A DNA stretch of 64,000 bases from positions 11,222,334 to 11,286,333 of the forward strand of contig JABAKD010000026.1 of NCBI GenBank assembly GCA_012845835.1. The letters run 5' to 3'. The DNA is from Undaria pinnatifida. Its lineage: Eukaryota > Sar > Phaeophyceae > Laminariales > Alariaceae. Positions 45,300 to 55,282 of this stretch are shown piece after piece. How positions within the stretch are numbered: position 1 is the first letter of the stretch; every line of letters starts with the position of its first letter. The notes below the pieces were generated by a model. The model was not told the origin of the DNA. It did no database searches and was given only the letters and a program-made list of their open reading frames with translations. Position numbers and translations under genes: made by a program.

Positions 45300-45680
45300 T
45301 TATTTCAACTCGGAGAACAAGGTGCGCTGGTCGCAGATTTGACCTCTTCGGCGATCTGCATAGGCTTTTTTTTCGGCGTCGTCAAAATTAGAAACCCTCA
45401 TCTCGAGAAAAAAGAGAGCAGCGCTCGTCTGTCCGCAAACAGCCTGAAAAAAAAGAGGCCACCACAATTCGATCAGGACAAAGAGTCCACGATGATTAGA
45501 GCAGCAACTGCAACTACAATAGTTAACACGGAAGACGGCATTTCCATCCTTTGTCCCACCACCACCACCAGTTACTTCGAGATGGACAGGACCTCCCGTT
45601 GGCCTACCCCTGCAGGCAGCAGTTAGGTGCAGATAGGAGGCTATAATACCTCTCTTTACACGATCCGCCCGTGCCCTCAT
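45300..45680 (-). CDS. possible small unrecognised protein
   Basis: An ATG at 45680 opens 126 codons ending MRVSNFDDAEKKAYADRRRG, QICDQRTLFSELK. The last 40 residues have normal protein composition and a TAAA-rich 3' flank. The first 60 are Arg/Gly/Cys-rich. It lies downstream of the proteasome gene on the same strand. It may be a short gene, or a terminal exon whose partner exons I cannot see. Confidence 0.3.
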   Translation of the reverse strand: MRARADRVKRGIIASYLHLTAACRGRPTGGPVHLEVTGGGGGTKDGNAVFRVNYCSCSCCSNHRGLFVLIELWWPLFFQAVCGQTSAALFFLEMRVSNFDDAEKKAYADRRRGQICDQRTLFSELK

Positions 45681-45810
45681 AACATAGTTCCTAAGGTTTG
45701 ACTTCGAGACGTAGTGCTGAATGCTGCGACAACCATTGAGGCCTCCACCTCAAACGACCCCTCCCCCAACCCCCCCCCCCCCCCCGCCCCCCGCCCCCTT
45801 CCGGCCTCCT

Positions 45811-48800
45811 TTAGAGTTCCATGGGCTGCGGTGCATCTTCCACAGTGACTAGAGAGGACAGCGGCTCAAACCGCGACGCCAATATCTCCGTCGCCCCCTT
45901 CGGTACCTGAAAGCACACGAAAAAAAGGAACAAAACAAAAAATATGCGCGAGACGGAGCATGGAAAAGGTGCAAAAAATAAGAGCGCAACAAACGGCCAC
46001 GCAATAATTACACGCCAACATATGCAAACGAAAAAGATACATGAAAAAAAAAAACTACGAAGCGATACAAATAAACTGATACACGCAAACGGTGAACGGG
46101 TACCAACCACACACAAAACAATACTCGAGACAAATCATGAAAACGTACACAAGGTCAAGACTCTTCTCTCTTGCTGGTGGTGGTTGTGGTGGTGGGAGGG
46201 GTGGTGTTGGTGTTGTTGGTGGGATTGGTGGCGTTGATGTTGGTGGTGGTGGTGGTGGTGGTGGTGGTGGTGGTGGTGGTGGTGGCGTTGATGATGGTGG
46301 TAGTGTTGTGGTCGTGTTGGTGAGTATAGTGGCATTGATGGTAGTGATGGTAGTGGTGGTGACATTTCTACTGCTTCGAAGTGTATGTAAACAGTGGCGG
46401 AGCTCTTGGCAGAGCTCGGCGGACCGGAAAAAAAAAACGAAACCAAGTCCCACAAAAGCGTGGCCTATCATTTCATACACATCCACAGCCAGCAGCACAA
46501 ATATCATGAGTGCTTACGTTGAGGGCAGCAGGGCGTTCCAATGTCTTCCGAAGCTCCGACACCTCGTTGGGCTTCTCCACTCCCCTGAACCTGCGATATT
46601 CGATTGGAATTAGTTGAGAGGTTATTAACACGATCAGTTTTGGATTGAGCGAGAGCACTGGTGGTGGAGAACGAACGGCCCAGCGCATTCCGCGACGCAA
46701 ACATCTTACTCGCACGTAGCACGCCTGATACCATACCCAACGCTAACCCCATCGCGCTCCGCCCGCAAGGGAAGAGGTTCAGCAAGACAACCACTCGTCT
46801 ACAAGGCGTCGTGGTTGTCGCGGTAGACAACCTCCTACCAGCCCTTCTCCCTTCCTTTGTCCCTCCCTCCCCCCCTGCTTCCCCCCTTCTTTCCCTCCCG
46901 ACCTCTCTGCACTCGTAGCAGCCTCGACATTCACAGCTCGCCGCCTGGGTCTCGTCTAGCCAAACCTAAAAAAAACTTCAAGAGCCGGGGGGGACGGGGG
47001 GGCGCAAAGGGCGAGGCGGGCACTCAACGCCTCCACTACGCTCCATGACAAGTGACTCCATCGAAGCTCCTTCCTCGCCATTTGAGCAGGCATCCAACTT
47101 GCTCGCGCAGGACGTGGCCGCTTACCCTCGCTCATTCTTCCGCTTTCTCGCCTGTTGGCAAAGCAAACTCAAGCAAAGTCTACACCAGCTGAAGCGCAAA
47201 ACCACGCGCCGCAATATTAGCCGCAGCCCTATCGTAGACGCCGACCCCCCACACACCTTCCCCTACTCTCTTTGTGACCTCTTCCTCTCCCCCTATACCT
47301 GTCCTTTGTAAAATACCCCCCCCCCCCCCCCCCCCCCCGATCCCGTCCGTATCCTAATGACAGTCACGTCAACATTGCTGCCGGAGCCATCAACACTGCT
47401 GCCGGAGAGGTCGTTGCTTGAAATATTCCCCCTTCTTCTCGCCCCCCTCCCCCTCTCCACGTACATACGTTGCAGCTTAGCCGCCGACCCTAAGCGACAG
47501 TCACGTTAGCGTTGCTGCCAGAGCCACGCCCGTCAAAAGCCTCCCTCCCCGTCCACGTCGAAAACGCGACGTGCTCCGTCCTGGCATTGTAGGCATGTGA
47601 GGGTCTACGGTCGAACGACTAAGGCCATGCATGATAACGAGTACCCGCCCCGCCCCCCGTTCCCATCATTAAAGCCTCCTTAACACGAACACACCTTGCA
47701 GTTTCGCCGCCGACCCTAATGACAGTCACGTCCACGTTGCTGCCGGATCCTAGGTCGTTGAAAACACCGGAGAGAATGGCCTGCTTGACAAGCTCAACCG
47801 CCTCCGCCTCATCCATGTCATCCTTGAACCCGGTTTCGAAAACCTGAAAAAAAAAAAATTAAAAAGGGCGGGGGGGGGAGCGGGAGGGGGGGGTGGGGGG
47901 CTGTAAGCGTTGGGCGGTATAAAGCAGTTAGGCTAGAAAATTATAACATGTAAACCTTGAAGCTGGTTTCGTAAACGTATGACGTGTATCAGGAGAGGTT
48001 GACCGCGGGTAGGCGCGAGGGCGGGGGGGGGGGGGGGGGACTCATTTTGATGCATGGTCGTAGTCTTAGACCATTGACCATAGCATCCTTACAATGTCGG
48101 GACGCAGCACATCGAGTGATCACAGACCAAGCAGACATCGCGTGCACCACGCGCAGGAGGGGGGGGGAAGGGGGAGGGGCGGGTGGATCATATATCAGCG
48201 GGGTTCCGACTCAATCTGAAAGGCGTAATGACCGTCAGCGTGGCGCTGTTGCACCTCCCCCCCTTCAAACCCTAGCCTCCTTTTCCAAACTGGCATCACC
48301 GCGAGCGATGTAACGACCGCCAGTATGGTGATGCCCTCCCCCCCCCGCCCTTCTTCCAAAACCCTCTCCGCTTGCCCCTCTCACCGGCATTGATGTCAGC
48401 TACGTAATGACCGGCAGAATGATTTCGTTGCCTGCTCCTCCCTCCGCCCTCCCTCCTCCAACCTCCCCTCCAAACCCTAGCGTCCTGCCCCTTAGCGATA
48501 TCACCGTCAGCGATCGAACGACCACCAACGTGGTACTGCCCCCCCCCCTCCCCTTTCGACTTCCCTCTCAAACCCTTCCAACCTGCTCCGTACCGATATC
48601 GCTGCCAGCGATGTCATGACCACCAGCGTGATGCTGCCTGTTGCCCGTCCACCCCCCCCCGCTCTACCCTCCCTCTAAACTCTAGCCTCCTGCCCCTCAC
48701 CGACATCGCCGCCAGCGAGCCCGACCCCATGGTGAGGTACGGCAGCTTGTCCGAGCTCCCGTGCGGGTAGATGTTGTACAGGTGGGGCCCCGTGACGTCA

Positions 48801-51800
48801 ACGCCTCCAAGCACTAACGCCGCCGACACGTATCCCTAGCGGGTGAACAAAAATAACCATCCATTCAAGCAACGGGAGGACAAACAAGCAAATGTTTTTT
48901 AGGTGAAACAGGAGGGCGGGGACAGTGTGCCGTCGGTAATGAAATGTATCCAGACAGAAGCCGACAACTTATCAGCACAAGCGCTTCCAAGCATTAACGC
49001 CGCCGATACGTGTCCCCAAGGGGTGAACAAAAAATACATAATCAACCACCCAACCAACCAATCAGGGGATAGCCATACAAACAGGCAATTTTCGTGAAGG
49101 GGGGGCAGGAAAATGTAAAGGTAAAAGGCGTTGCAATTAAGGGAGGGGCGAGGACAGGTTGCCGTTGGTAACGGAATAGAGCCAGCATCGCATGAGGCAT
49201 GACAAGGGTGCCGAGGGGAGGCCCCGTGGCGTTAACACCTCCAAGCACGAACGCCGCCGACACGAGTTCCTAAGGGGTGTACAAAAACGGCAGAACCAAG
49301 CAATCAATGAATGGACGGGCATTCGAAGAGGTGGTTTTGCGAAGGGGGCGCGGAGATAAATTGCCGTCGGCATCGAAATAGATCCTGCGCGGAGGAGACA
49401 AAAAACAGGCCCTATCGCCCCCAAGAATTAACGCCGCTAACACGCCTTCCTGCTGGTTGAAAACACACAAAACCCATCAACCAACCTACCTACCAGCCAA
49501 ACAACCAGCCAACCAACGAAGCGACGGATAAGCACTGAGGCAGTTTTCGTTCACGGGGGGACGGGTAAAGGTTATGTTGCCGTCGGTAACGAACCGGCGT
49601 TGAATATAAGGGGGGGACGGGGACAGGTTGCTGTCGGTAACGAAATAGAGCCAGCGTCGGATGGGATATAACAAGGGTGCAGAGGTGAGGCCCGGGACGT
49701 CAACGCCTCCAAGTACTTCCGCCGCTGACACGTGCCCCTGCGAGGTGAAAAAGTCGCCCGATCCAATGAAAAACCAGCCAATCAACCCACCCACCAACCA
49801 ACGCACCAGCCAACAACCCAACCAACCATTTAATCAAGGTACCGAAGCAAGAGGTGGTAAAAATGGTATCGATCGTGTCCCCAAAACGGATAGGTCTTGA
49901 AAATGATGGGTACGATCGATGCCCCCAGAGTGGGTATGATCGTGTCCTTAAGGTGGGTATGATCATGTTCCACGATCTTGTTCCTAAAAGTGGTATGATT
50001 ATGTTCCCAAATTCGTGGATAATTTGGGATATGGCCATGTCCCCGAAATTGAAACGATCCTGGCCCATAATGGGTGTGGTCATCTCCAAAGGCGGTACAA
50101 CCATATCCCCAACGTACATACCAGGTATCAGGGTATGGTCATGTGCTATTTAAGAGCGGAACACGAGCGCAAAGTGGATACGACCATGTCACTGAAAAAC
50201 TTGTTGGTGTAATAAGGAATTTCTTCAAGATGGATACAATAAAGTGCATACATTGACGTATAATCACATCCAAAAGTGGACTTGATCCCACATTCGATAA
50301 AATCACCCACGAAAAAAGGTAGGTATGATATTTTCCCCAAGCTGGAAACAAAGCCGAGACTGCGCCACCGATTACAAGTAGCAAATAAGCCGAGAAACGA
50401 GACACCCACACCCAAGTGAACTCAACCACAGGCAAAAAGAGGCAAGCCACCCCAAATTGAGACCAGCACAGCCAAGCGTAGACACAGCAGAGGCAAAGAG
50501 AGACAAGCACAGCTAAGCAAACTAACTATTGCAAAGTCGAGCTCAGCTAAACAGAACCAAGCAAAAACGCGCAACCAAGCGAAGCCTAAATGAAGCTAAG
50601 CGGAGCAATAACAACTTGGTTTCGGTTTTGCTCGGCTTTGGTCGATTTAGCTTGATGTCGCTTGACTTTGCTTGGTTGCTGCGCACGAATTTACTTGGCT
50701 GCGCTTCCTTTGGGCTCGCTTCGTTTGGCTTTGCTCCGCATCTTTTTGGCTTGGCTTTGTAGGTGTCTGCTAGGACTTGCTTGTGTCCAATTGGTTTTGC
50801 CTGGCTTCGCCCGGCTCTTTGCTTCGTTTGGCTTTGCTTATCTTTGCGTGGATCCGATCTGCTTCGCCTCACCTGGTAGCGGAAGAGCATTCGCTTGAGC
50901 ATGGTACAAGCCGTGATCACCCGAGACTGGGTACCGGTAGACAGACGAAGCAAATCCAGCTGCGCGCATATCAAGGAAGGAATGGAGGGGGGGAGCGAAA
51001 GAATGGGGGGGGGGGGGGGAGGAGGAGGGGAGGGGAGGGGACGGAAGGTGATTAACTGTGGTGCACATTAAACTCGAGACTAATATACCTGGTCCAGCAT
51101 TTTGTTGACTCAATCGTAGACCCTAGAAAGAAGCACGACGTAGAGTAGGGGCTATATATAGCAAACCCCTACATCTATGCGACCTAAAGCCTCCCCCCCC
51201 CCCCCACACACACAAACACACACACATTCTCCCCCCCCTCCCCCACAAGAAGGATTTATAGTTTCCACGCACAAATTGAGCTGCCCCACCTGTCCCTCCC
51301 CCCCTCCCGCCCCCCCTTTTGATCAAAATCAGCCCCCCAAGTCCTTAAAAACTCCGCCCTCCCCTCACCGGTTATTCGACTTACAGGATTCACTTGATAA
51401 ACTGATGCATTTCCTTCCACAGCTGTCAGGTTTTGTCCCCCTCAGAAACGGGTTTTATAGTTTCCGCGCACAGACTGCCTAACATGACCCTGTTGACCCT
51501 GATAGCTACGCTGTAGTTGCAAGGGGGGTCGCCGACCTATATCCTTAATGAGGACACACAACCCGTAATACGCGCGATCGGAGTATCATACACAGCTTGC
51601 AAAGATGAGTTTCGACAAAATATTTGATCTCACAGCTGGAGAGTATTTTCATTTGTACTCGAGTATAATATAAGGCGGAATATGGTAGCACGAAGGAATT
51701 TTGGCCGTCGTATATCGAGAGGCCGCCCTACTCGTATAACACGCTTGCGGCAGTTTTTTCAGAGTTGCAGTCGTGGCAACCGGTTTTAGCCGTCCTACTT

Positions 51801-52180
51801 CGAGTGGCCGCCTAACATAGGCTCCACTTATGTATTCATGTATCCATACCTCCACAGCAAGTACCTACATCACTTGCGACGTCGCTCAAGAGATCCTCGC
51901 TCGAGAGGTCGATTTACGACTTCGATTGATAGCTGGAACCTAGCATCGACGTACGAAGAAGTGCAGTACCGGCATGACATACCCGTGTACCATTAATAGG
52001 ACTACAAGGAGCAGTACTGCAAGCAACGGCACTGCTGCTGTGCTGTACAGCAGTATCCGGTACGAGCGATGCTGTTTGCTGCAACAGACGTACAGCACCA
52101 GAACAACTGCTGTACAACATCAGAGAAGTACATCAGTTCAGCAGCACTACAGCTGCAAGACAGCAATACAGCTGCATTGT

Positions 52181-52230
<50 letters not shown>

Positions 52231-52656
52231 CACCATGGGCGCAGTCTACACAAGTGCACAGATTGAACGTTAACGAACCTGTCCCGAAATCATCTCTGTC
52301 GTCTTCTCTGTATCTGCCGCCGTGCCCGCCCCGCAGCAGTAGATGTTCGGCGCCAGGTAGTGAATCTTGTCGCAGTTCTTGTCCACAACCTCCGTACCCC
52401 CTGTGGCGCGAGTGTCCGCACCAAGCACCACCCCCCCCTTGAAGACGCAGCCGCAGATGGTGGTCCCTGTGAGCTTGGCTCGAGGCACGGTGCCCTCCTT
52501 GCCGGCTTTGGTTAGCTCCGCGATGATGCGGTTGTTGCGGTGGTGGTTTTCGAACCCGAAGCCACCAATGTTGGGCGCCGACGAGGAGGCGACGGCCTCT
52601 TCTCGGATGTGCGCGGGCACGCCGGATCCTCCTCCCATGCTGCTCAGCTCCGTCAT
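45811..52656 (-). CDS. PSMB7: 20S proteasome subunit beta type-7 (beta-2, trypsin-like), six exons
   Basis: Exons on the minus strand: 52656-52279, 50959-50873, 48835-48701, 47843-47695, 46590-46518, 45906-45811. All have GT-AG junctions with consistent phases (0, 0, 0, 2, 0), giving 305 residues. The ATG at 52656 is the first in-frame Met after an upstream stop. The N-terminal extension is about 25 residues longer than in animal homologues. The propeptide ends KLTG|TTICG, so the catalytic Thr is residue 65. It is followed by [78 protein letters not shown] and [15 protein letters not shown]. The product is predicted to be a catalytic beta ring subunit processed on assembly. Exons 3 and 4 are accompanied by relic copies of themselves, and intron 1 hosts an MSFDEIF-family element. 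Exon sequence itself looks intact. Confidence 0.95.
46222..46290. repeat. (GGT)n microsatellite in proteasome intron 5
   Basis: Almost pure GGT on the + strand; frames read Gly, Val or, on the minus strand, His/Pro/Thr. Located between exons 5 and 6. Confidence 0.95.
47339..47535 (-). pseudogene. two relic copies of the donor-side end of proteasome exon 4
   Basis: On the + strand, real exon 4 has CGCCGACCCTAATGACAGTC, ACGTCCACGTTGCTGCCGG (about 47707-47746). The relics are CGTATCCTAATGACAGTCAC, GTCAACATTGCTGCCGGAGC (about 47349-47390, plus GAGAGGTCGTTGCTTGAA) and GCCGACCCTAAGCGACAGTC, ACGTTAGCGTTGCTGCCAGA (about 47482-47523). They lie in intron 4, downstream of the exon in gene orientation. 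Confidence 0.75.
47569..47650 (+). repeat. ~80-bp dispersed repeat, left arm around proteasome exon 4
   Basis: ACGTGCTCCGTCCTGGCATT, GTAGGCATG, GGTCTACGGTCGAACGACTA, AGGCCATGCATGATAACGAG, TACCCGCCCC. It lies 45 bp from exon 4, with its C-rich end facing the exon. Confidence 0.75.
48035..48115 (-). repeat. ~80-bp dispersed repeat, right (inverted) arm
   Basis: The complement reads GTGCTGCGTCCCGACATTGT, AAGGATGC, ATGGTCAATGGTCTAAGAC, GACCATGCATCAAAATGAGT, CCCCCC. It lies about 190 bp from the other side of exon 4, in opposite orientation to 47569-47650. Confidence 0.75.
48205..48700 (-). repeat. array of copies of the donor-side end of proteasome exon 3
   Basis: About five units of roughly 100-115 bp end at about 48250, 48340, 48435, 48545 and 48640. 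Each has a CCTAGCCTCCTGCCCCTCAC-like word, then a CGATATCGC.G.CAGCGATGT word and CGACCACCAGCGTGGT-like bases. The first two words equal the end of real exon 3 and its donor (TAGCCTCCTGCCCCTCAC|CGACATCGCCGCCAGCGAGC). The donor dinucleotide is kept in some units and lost in others. Confidence 0.7.
48905..49750 (-). pseudogene. four relic copies of the acceptor-side half of proteasome exon 3
   Basis: Copies lie at about 48905-49028, 49145-49280, 49345-49460 and 49570-49750, all on the minus strand in intron 2. Against the real exon start ([17 protein letters not shown]) they read [41 protein letters not shown] and [16 protein letters not shown]. Each is followed by a shared LYFVTDGNLSP-like stretch and a similar piece of upstream intron. 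Three of the four retain an AG immediately before the exon-like start. Beyond about 15 codons they diverge from the real exon and cannot replace it. Confidence 0.8.
49850..50340. repeat. GGTATGATCATGTCCC minisatellite in proteasome intron 2
   Basis: About 17 degenerate units of 25-35 bp with AAAGTGGGTATGATCATGTC cores. It fills part of intron 2 next to the exon-3 relics. Confidence 0.8.
50350..50870. repeat. AAGC-rich / GCTT-rich mirror-composition block
   Basis: The left half (about 50350-50612) is full of AAGC, AGCAAAG and ACAAGC words. The right half (about 50630-50870) is full of their complements (GCTTTGCTTGG, TTGGCTT). The block could fold back on itself. It ends at the donor of proteasome exon 2. 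Confidence 0.7.
51170..51660 (+). repeat. MSFDEIF-family long forward copy in proteasome intron 1
   Basis: It has the same layout as 40371 and 43010 but inverted: C tracts, AGCTGTCAGGTTTTGTCCCC, GGGTTTTATAGTTTCCGCGC, CTGTTGACCCTGATAGC, GGTCGCCGACCTATATCCTT, then ATGAGTTTCGACAAAATA and CTCACAGCTGGAG. The short frame begins [15 protein letters not shown]. Confidence 0.85.
52180..52232. repeat. (CAG)n microsatellite in proteasome intron 1
   Basis: Pure CAG repeats about 45 bp from the donor of exon 1. Confidence 0.95.
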
Positions 52657-52769
52657 TGTTGTCGCTGGCGCTGCTGCTGCTGCTGCTGCTGCTGGTTGGG
52701 TGCTTGGGCTAGTTGAGAGAACAAGTTTGTTCGGTCTGCAGGGTACCACCGACGACAAAGTTGGATAAA

Positions 52770-54470
52770 CGATTTTAGGAGATGTTTCTCCCTGTCTGCT
52801 CTTGCTTGCTCTAGTACCGGTACACCGCTGCTGGCGTCTCTCCCCTCGAGACTCTTTTTCTTTCCAAGACTAGGCTGTCCTCGACAAGTTGCAACCCTTC
52901 GCCGTCAAGAGTTGAGAGAGTCAGGCGATGGGTTTGTTCTCCGGAGCTATCCTTCGAGCTCCCTAGAAATTCGCAAGGTTTCAACATCATGTCAGGCTTT
53001 TTTCAATCGGGACCGTTCTCAAGTATGGGATTCATGAAGCATGAAGCTCGACTGGCTAAGCTCAACCCCAGCCGAAGCAGAAAACGATCATGGGCTTGGC
53101 AGCAATTTTCGTGGTTTTGGCGATCGTGGGATATGCTTGCGCATTTACGGTGCCGGCATGTCCGCGTCTGAGCTCGCCATCCGTCACGAGGTGATCTAAC
53201 GTGTTCTAACCGGTGCTCCTTTTCACTGTTGCTGCCTGCTTAGTGAGGTAACGGCATGCACATCGGGGCTTTGCAAGAGCTCACGTTCGTCATGTATGCG
53301 TGCATCGGCAGTTAGTATGAAAGCTGCTGTAGCGATGGTGTCAGGTCGCGCGAGGTTTTGTGGCTGTCGGCTGTCCATGCTGCTCGTTCTGCTCGTTGAA
53401 GATTCGCCATAGTCAACCATGCTTTTCGGGCTATTAGCCCAGCAGATGTGGCGTTGCATGGTCGTGGGGTCGCCCCAACCGTCCAGATAGGCCATCCAGC
53501 TATGATCCCAGCTGCAGTATTAATAGTAGTATTATGCTATCAGGTGACAGCATACCAAGGTGCAAGCGTATTCCACAAGCAATCCCTTGTTGCGGTTGAG
53601 TTGCGTTACTACATGCTACTCTAGGTACCGGGTAGGTACACGAATCTTCTTGTATTTCTTCCTTGCAAGCAGTCTGGTGTGCTGGCATCCTAATCTCATG
53701 TTCCGCCCGTGGGTATTCAGTGCGTTTGGCGTTTGAGGCCAAGTCACTATCAATATCAGCAGCAACGAGGCACAAATAACCTCACCACAGCGGCTGTGCG
53801 TCCGTCTTCAGTTTGTGACCACAGAGCTCGTCTCTATAGGAGGAGGCATCGGCGCGGACACTGCTTGTGCGGGATGTAGATGGGTGGATTTATTGAGAAT
53901 ACACACCGTCGACTACTGTAGTTATGCCGTATTCGTATATGTGCAGAGCAAAGCAAGCACATACTAACAGCACAAATGCGCGGTCGGCCCAACCGCCGTC
54001 CAGCATCCAGCCATCTTATCTTCAATACGAGGAGTGTCATGCTGCGTGCTACGAGCGTGCACTATCATACAACTCCCTGCAGACTTGCATTGTTGTGGTG
54101 CGGTTGCGGTTCTAGACTTGTTAACCCCTAATACGCAGCAACGTCTAGTAACTGCTCGTGGCCGTCCTTTTCGATCGTGCCCCTTCGACGCTGCAAAATC
54201 CCCCAAAAGTCCCTTAGGACCAGCACCACCGCAGAATGATGGACGTTAGAGATTATTCTAGAAGTGGAGGGTATTGACTGCTGGCGTTTTGATACCCTTA
54301 GAATACCAACACCAGAAACACTGCAGCATGATACTGCTAGTGTTACACAGGCCAGATCGTCTGTGAGACGGGTATAGACAGACCCTCCAGCTACGTATCA
54401 TACTGGATGGAGTTGGAGTGGAAAGAGAACGGGGTGATGGAAAGCCCTACTGGTAGAAGGACCGCCCCCG
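52770..54470. other. intergenic, no recognised gene
   Basis: The proteasome promoter should lie just after 52656 in gene orientation, but no defined motif is recognised. Frames at 53223-53495 and 53500-53775 (-) have normal composition but no assignable family. Confidence 0.45.
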
Positions 54471-54479
54471 GATTTCCAT

Positions 54480-54688
54480 GACAGTGGGCTACCCGATTTA
54501 AGAGCCCCTCTGAACAGGCAAGTGTTCCATAGGCACCGCTCTTATCTCAGATTAGGTAGAATATCATATACCTGGTACTGATTGGTTGTTAGTATACGCG
54601 TCACAAGACGTGACAAGTGACAAGCCGATCTGACTTATCAGTTTCCTTTCGCTATGGACGCTCCTAAACCGGGGGGTCCCACTGTATC
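54480..54688. mobile_element. MITE of the CAGT...ACTG family (copy 4)
   Basis: Left end CAGTGGGCTACCCGATTTAAGAGC; right end GCTCCTAAACCGGGGGGTCCCACTG. The ends are inverted relative to each other, with TTTAAGAG as in the other family members. Non-coding. Confidence 0.6.
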
Positions 54689-55019
54689 TCACTCCGTTCT
54701 ATACGAAACCGTAACCTTCATACCAGAATTGAATAGGGGTGGGGATGGCTTACCGTTGCGTACCCTAGGTTTCTCGTGTAATTGTCGTCGCCCTTGAGAG
54801 GTACCAGATTGCTGTAAGATGCCTTGATTTCGCGTTAATTTATCTTACAACCAAGTATGTATGAATACACGGTTATGCACGCGTAGCGGTTGTCTCCTGC
54901 AGCGCTACGATGTGCAATATGGAATTCCTGAACTGGTCATGCATTGGGCACTCTCACGAACAGCTACAGAGGCTAATACCAGGTACCTGTTAGATGGCAG
55001 CGGTGCTGCCGGAGGCGTC

Positions 55020-55260
55020 ACTTGCGCAAGCAAAGCTGCGGTTGCTGCTGCTATTGTTACTGTTATTGCGGCTGGTGTAGGTGCCGCTGTTTGTACTGGT
55101 TGTTCCGCTGCTGCTGCTACTGCTGCTCCTGCTGCTGCGGTGCTACTCTTAATACGACTGCTGCTACTGCTGCAGTGCTACTACGGCTACTCGTGCCGCC
55201 GCTGCATGCTGCTCTTGCCCTTGCTCTCGTATGTTCTGTTGTTTTACGCCTATTTTATAT
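55020..55260. repeat. degenerate CTG-rich tract upstream of ispF
   Basis: GCTGCTGCTAC-type triplets give Ala, Leu or Cys frames. It may be non-coding or part of a presequence; I cannot tell which. Confidence 0.6.
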
Positions 55261-55282
55261 TTGTTTTGTTTTCGGCGCACAG

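Noticed and set aside
48905-49750. Exon-3-like copies as functional mutually exclusive exons of the proteasome gene
   Set aside because: After about 15 codons they lose the conserved [17 protein letters not shown] core and lack a matching in-frame donor, so they could not yield a working subunit. Transcripts could still use their AGs.
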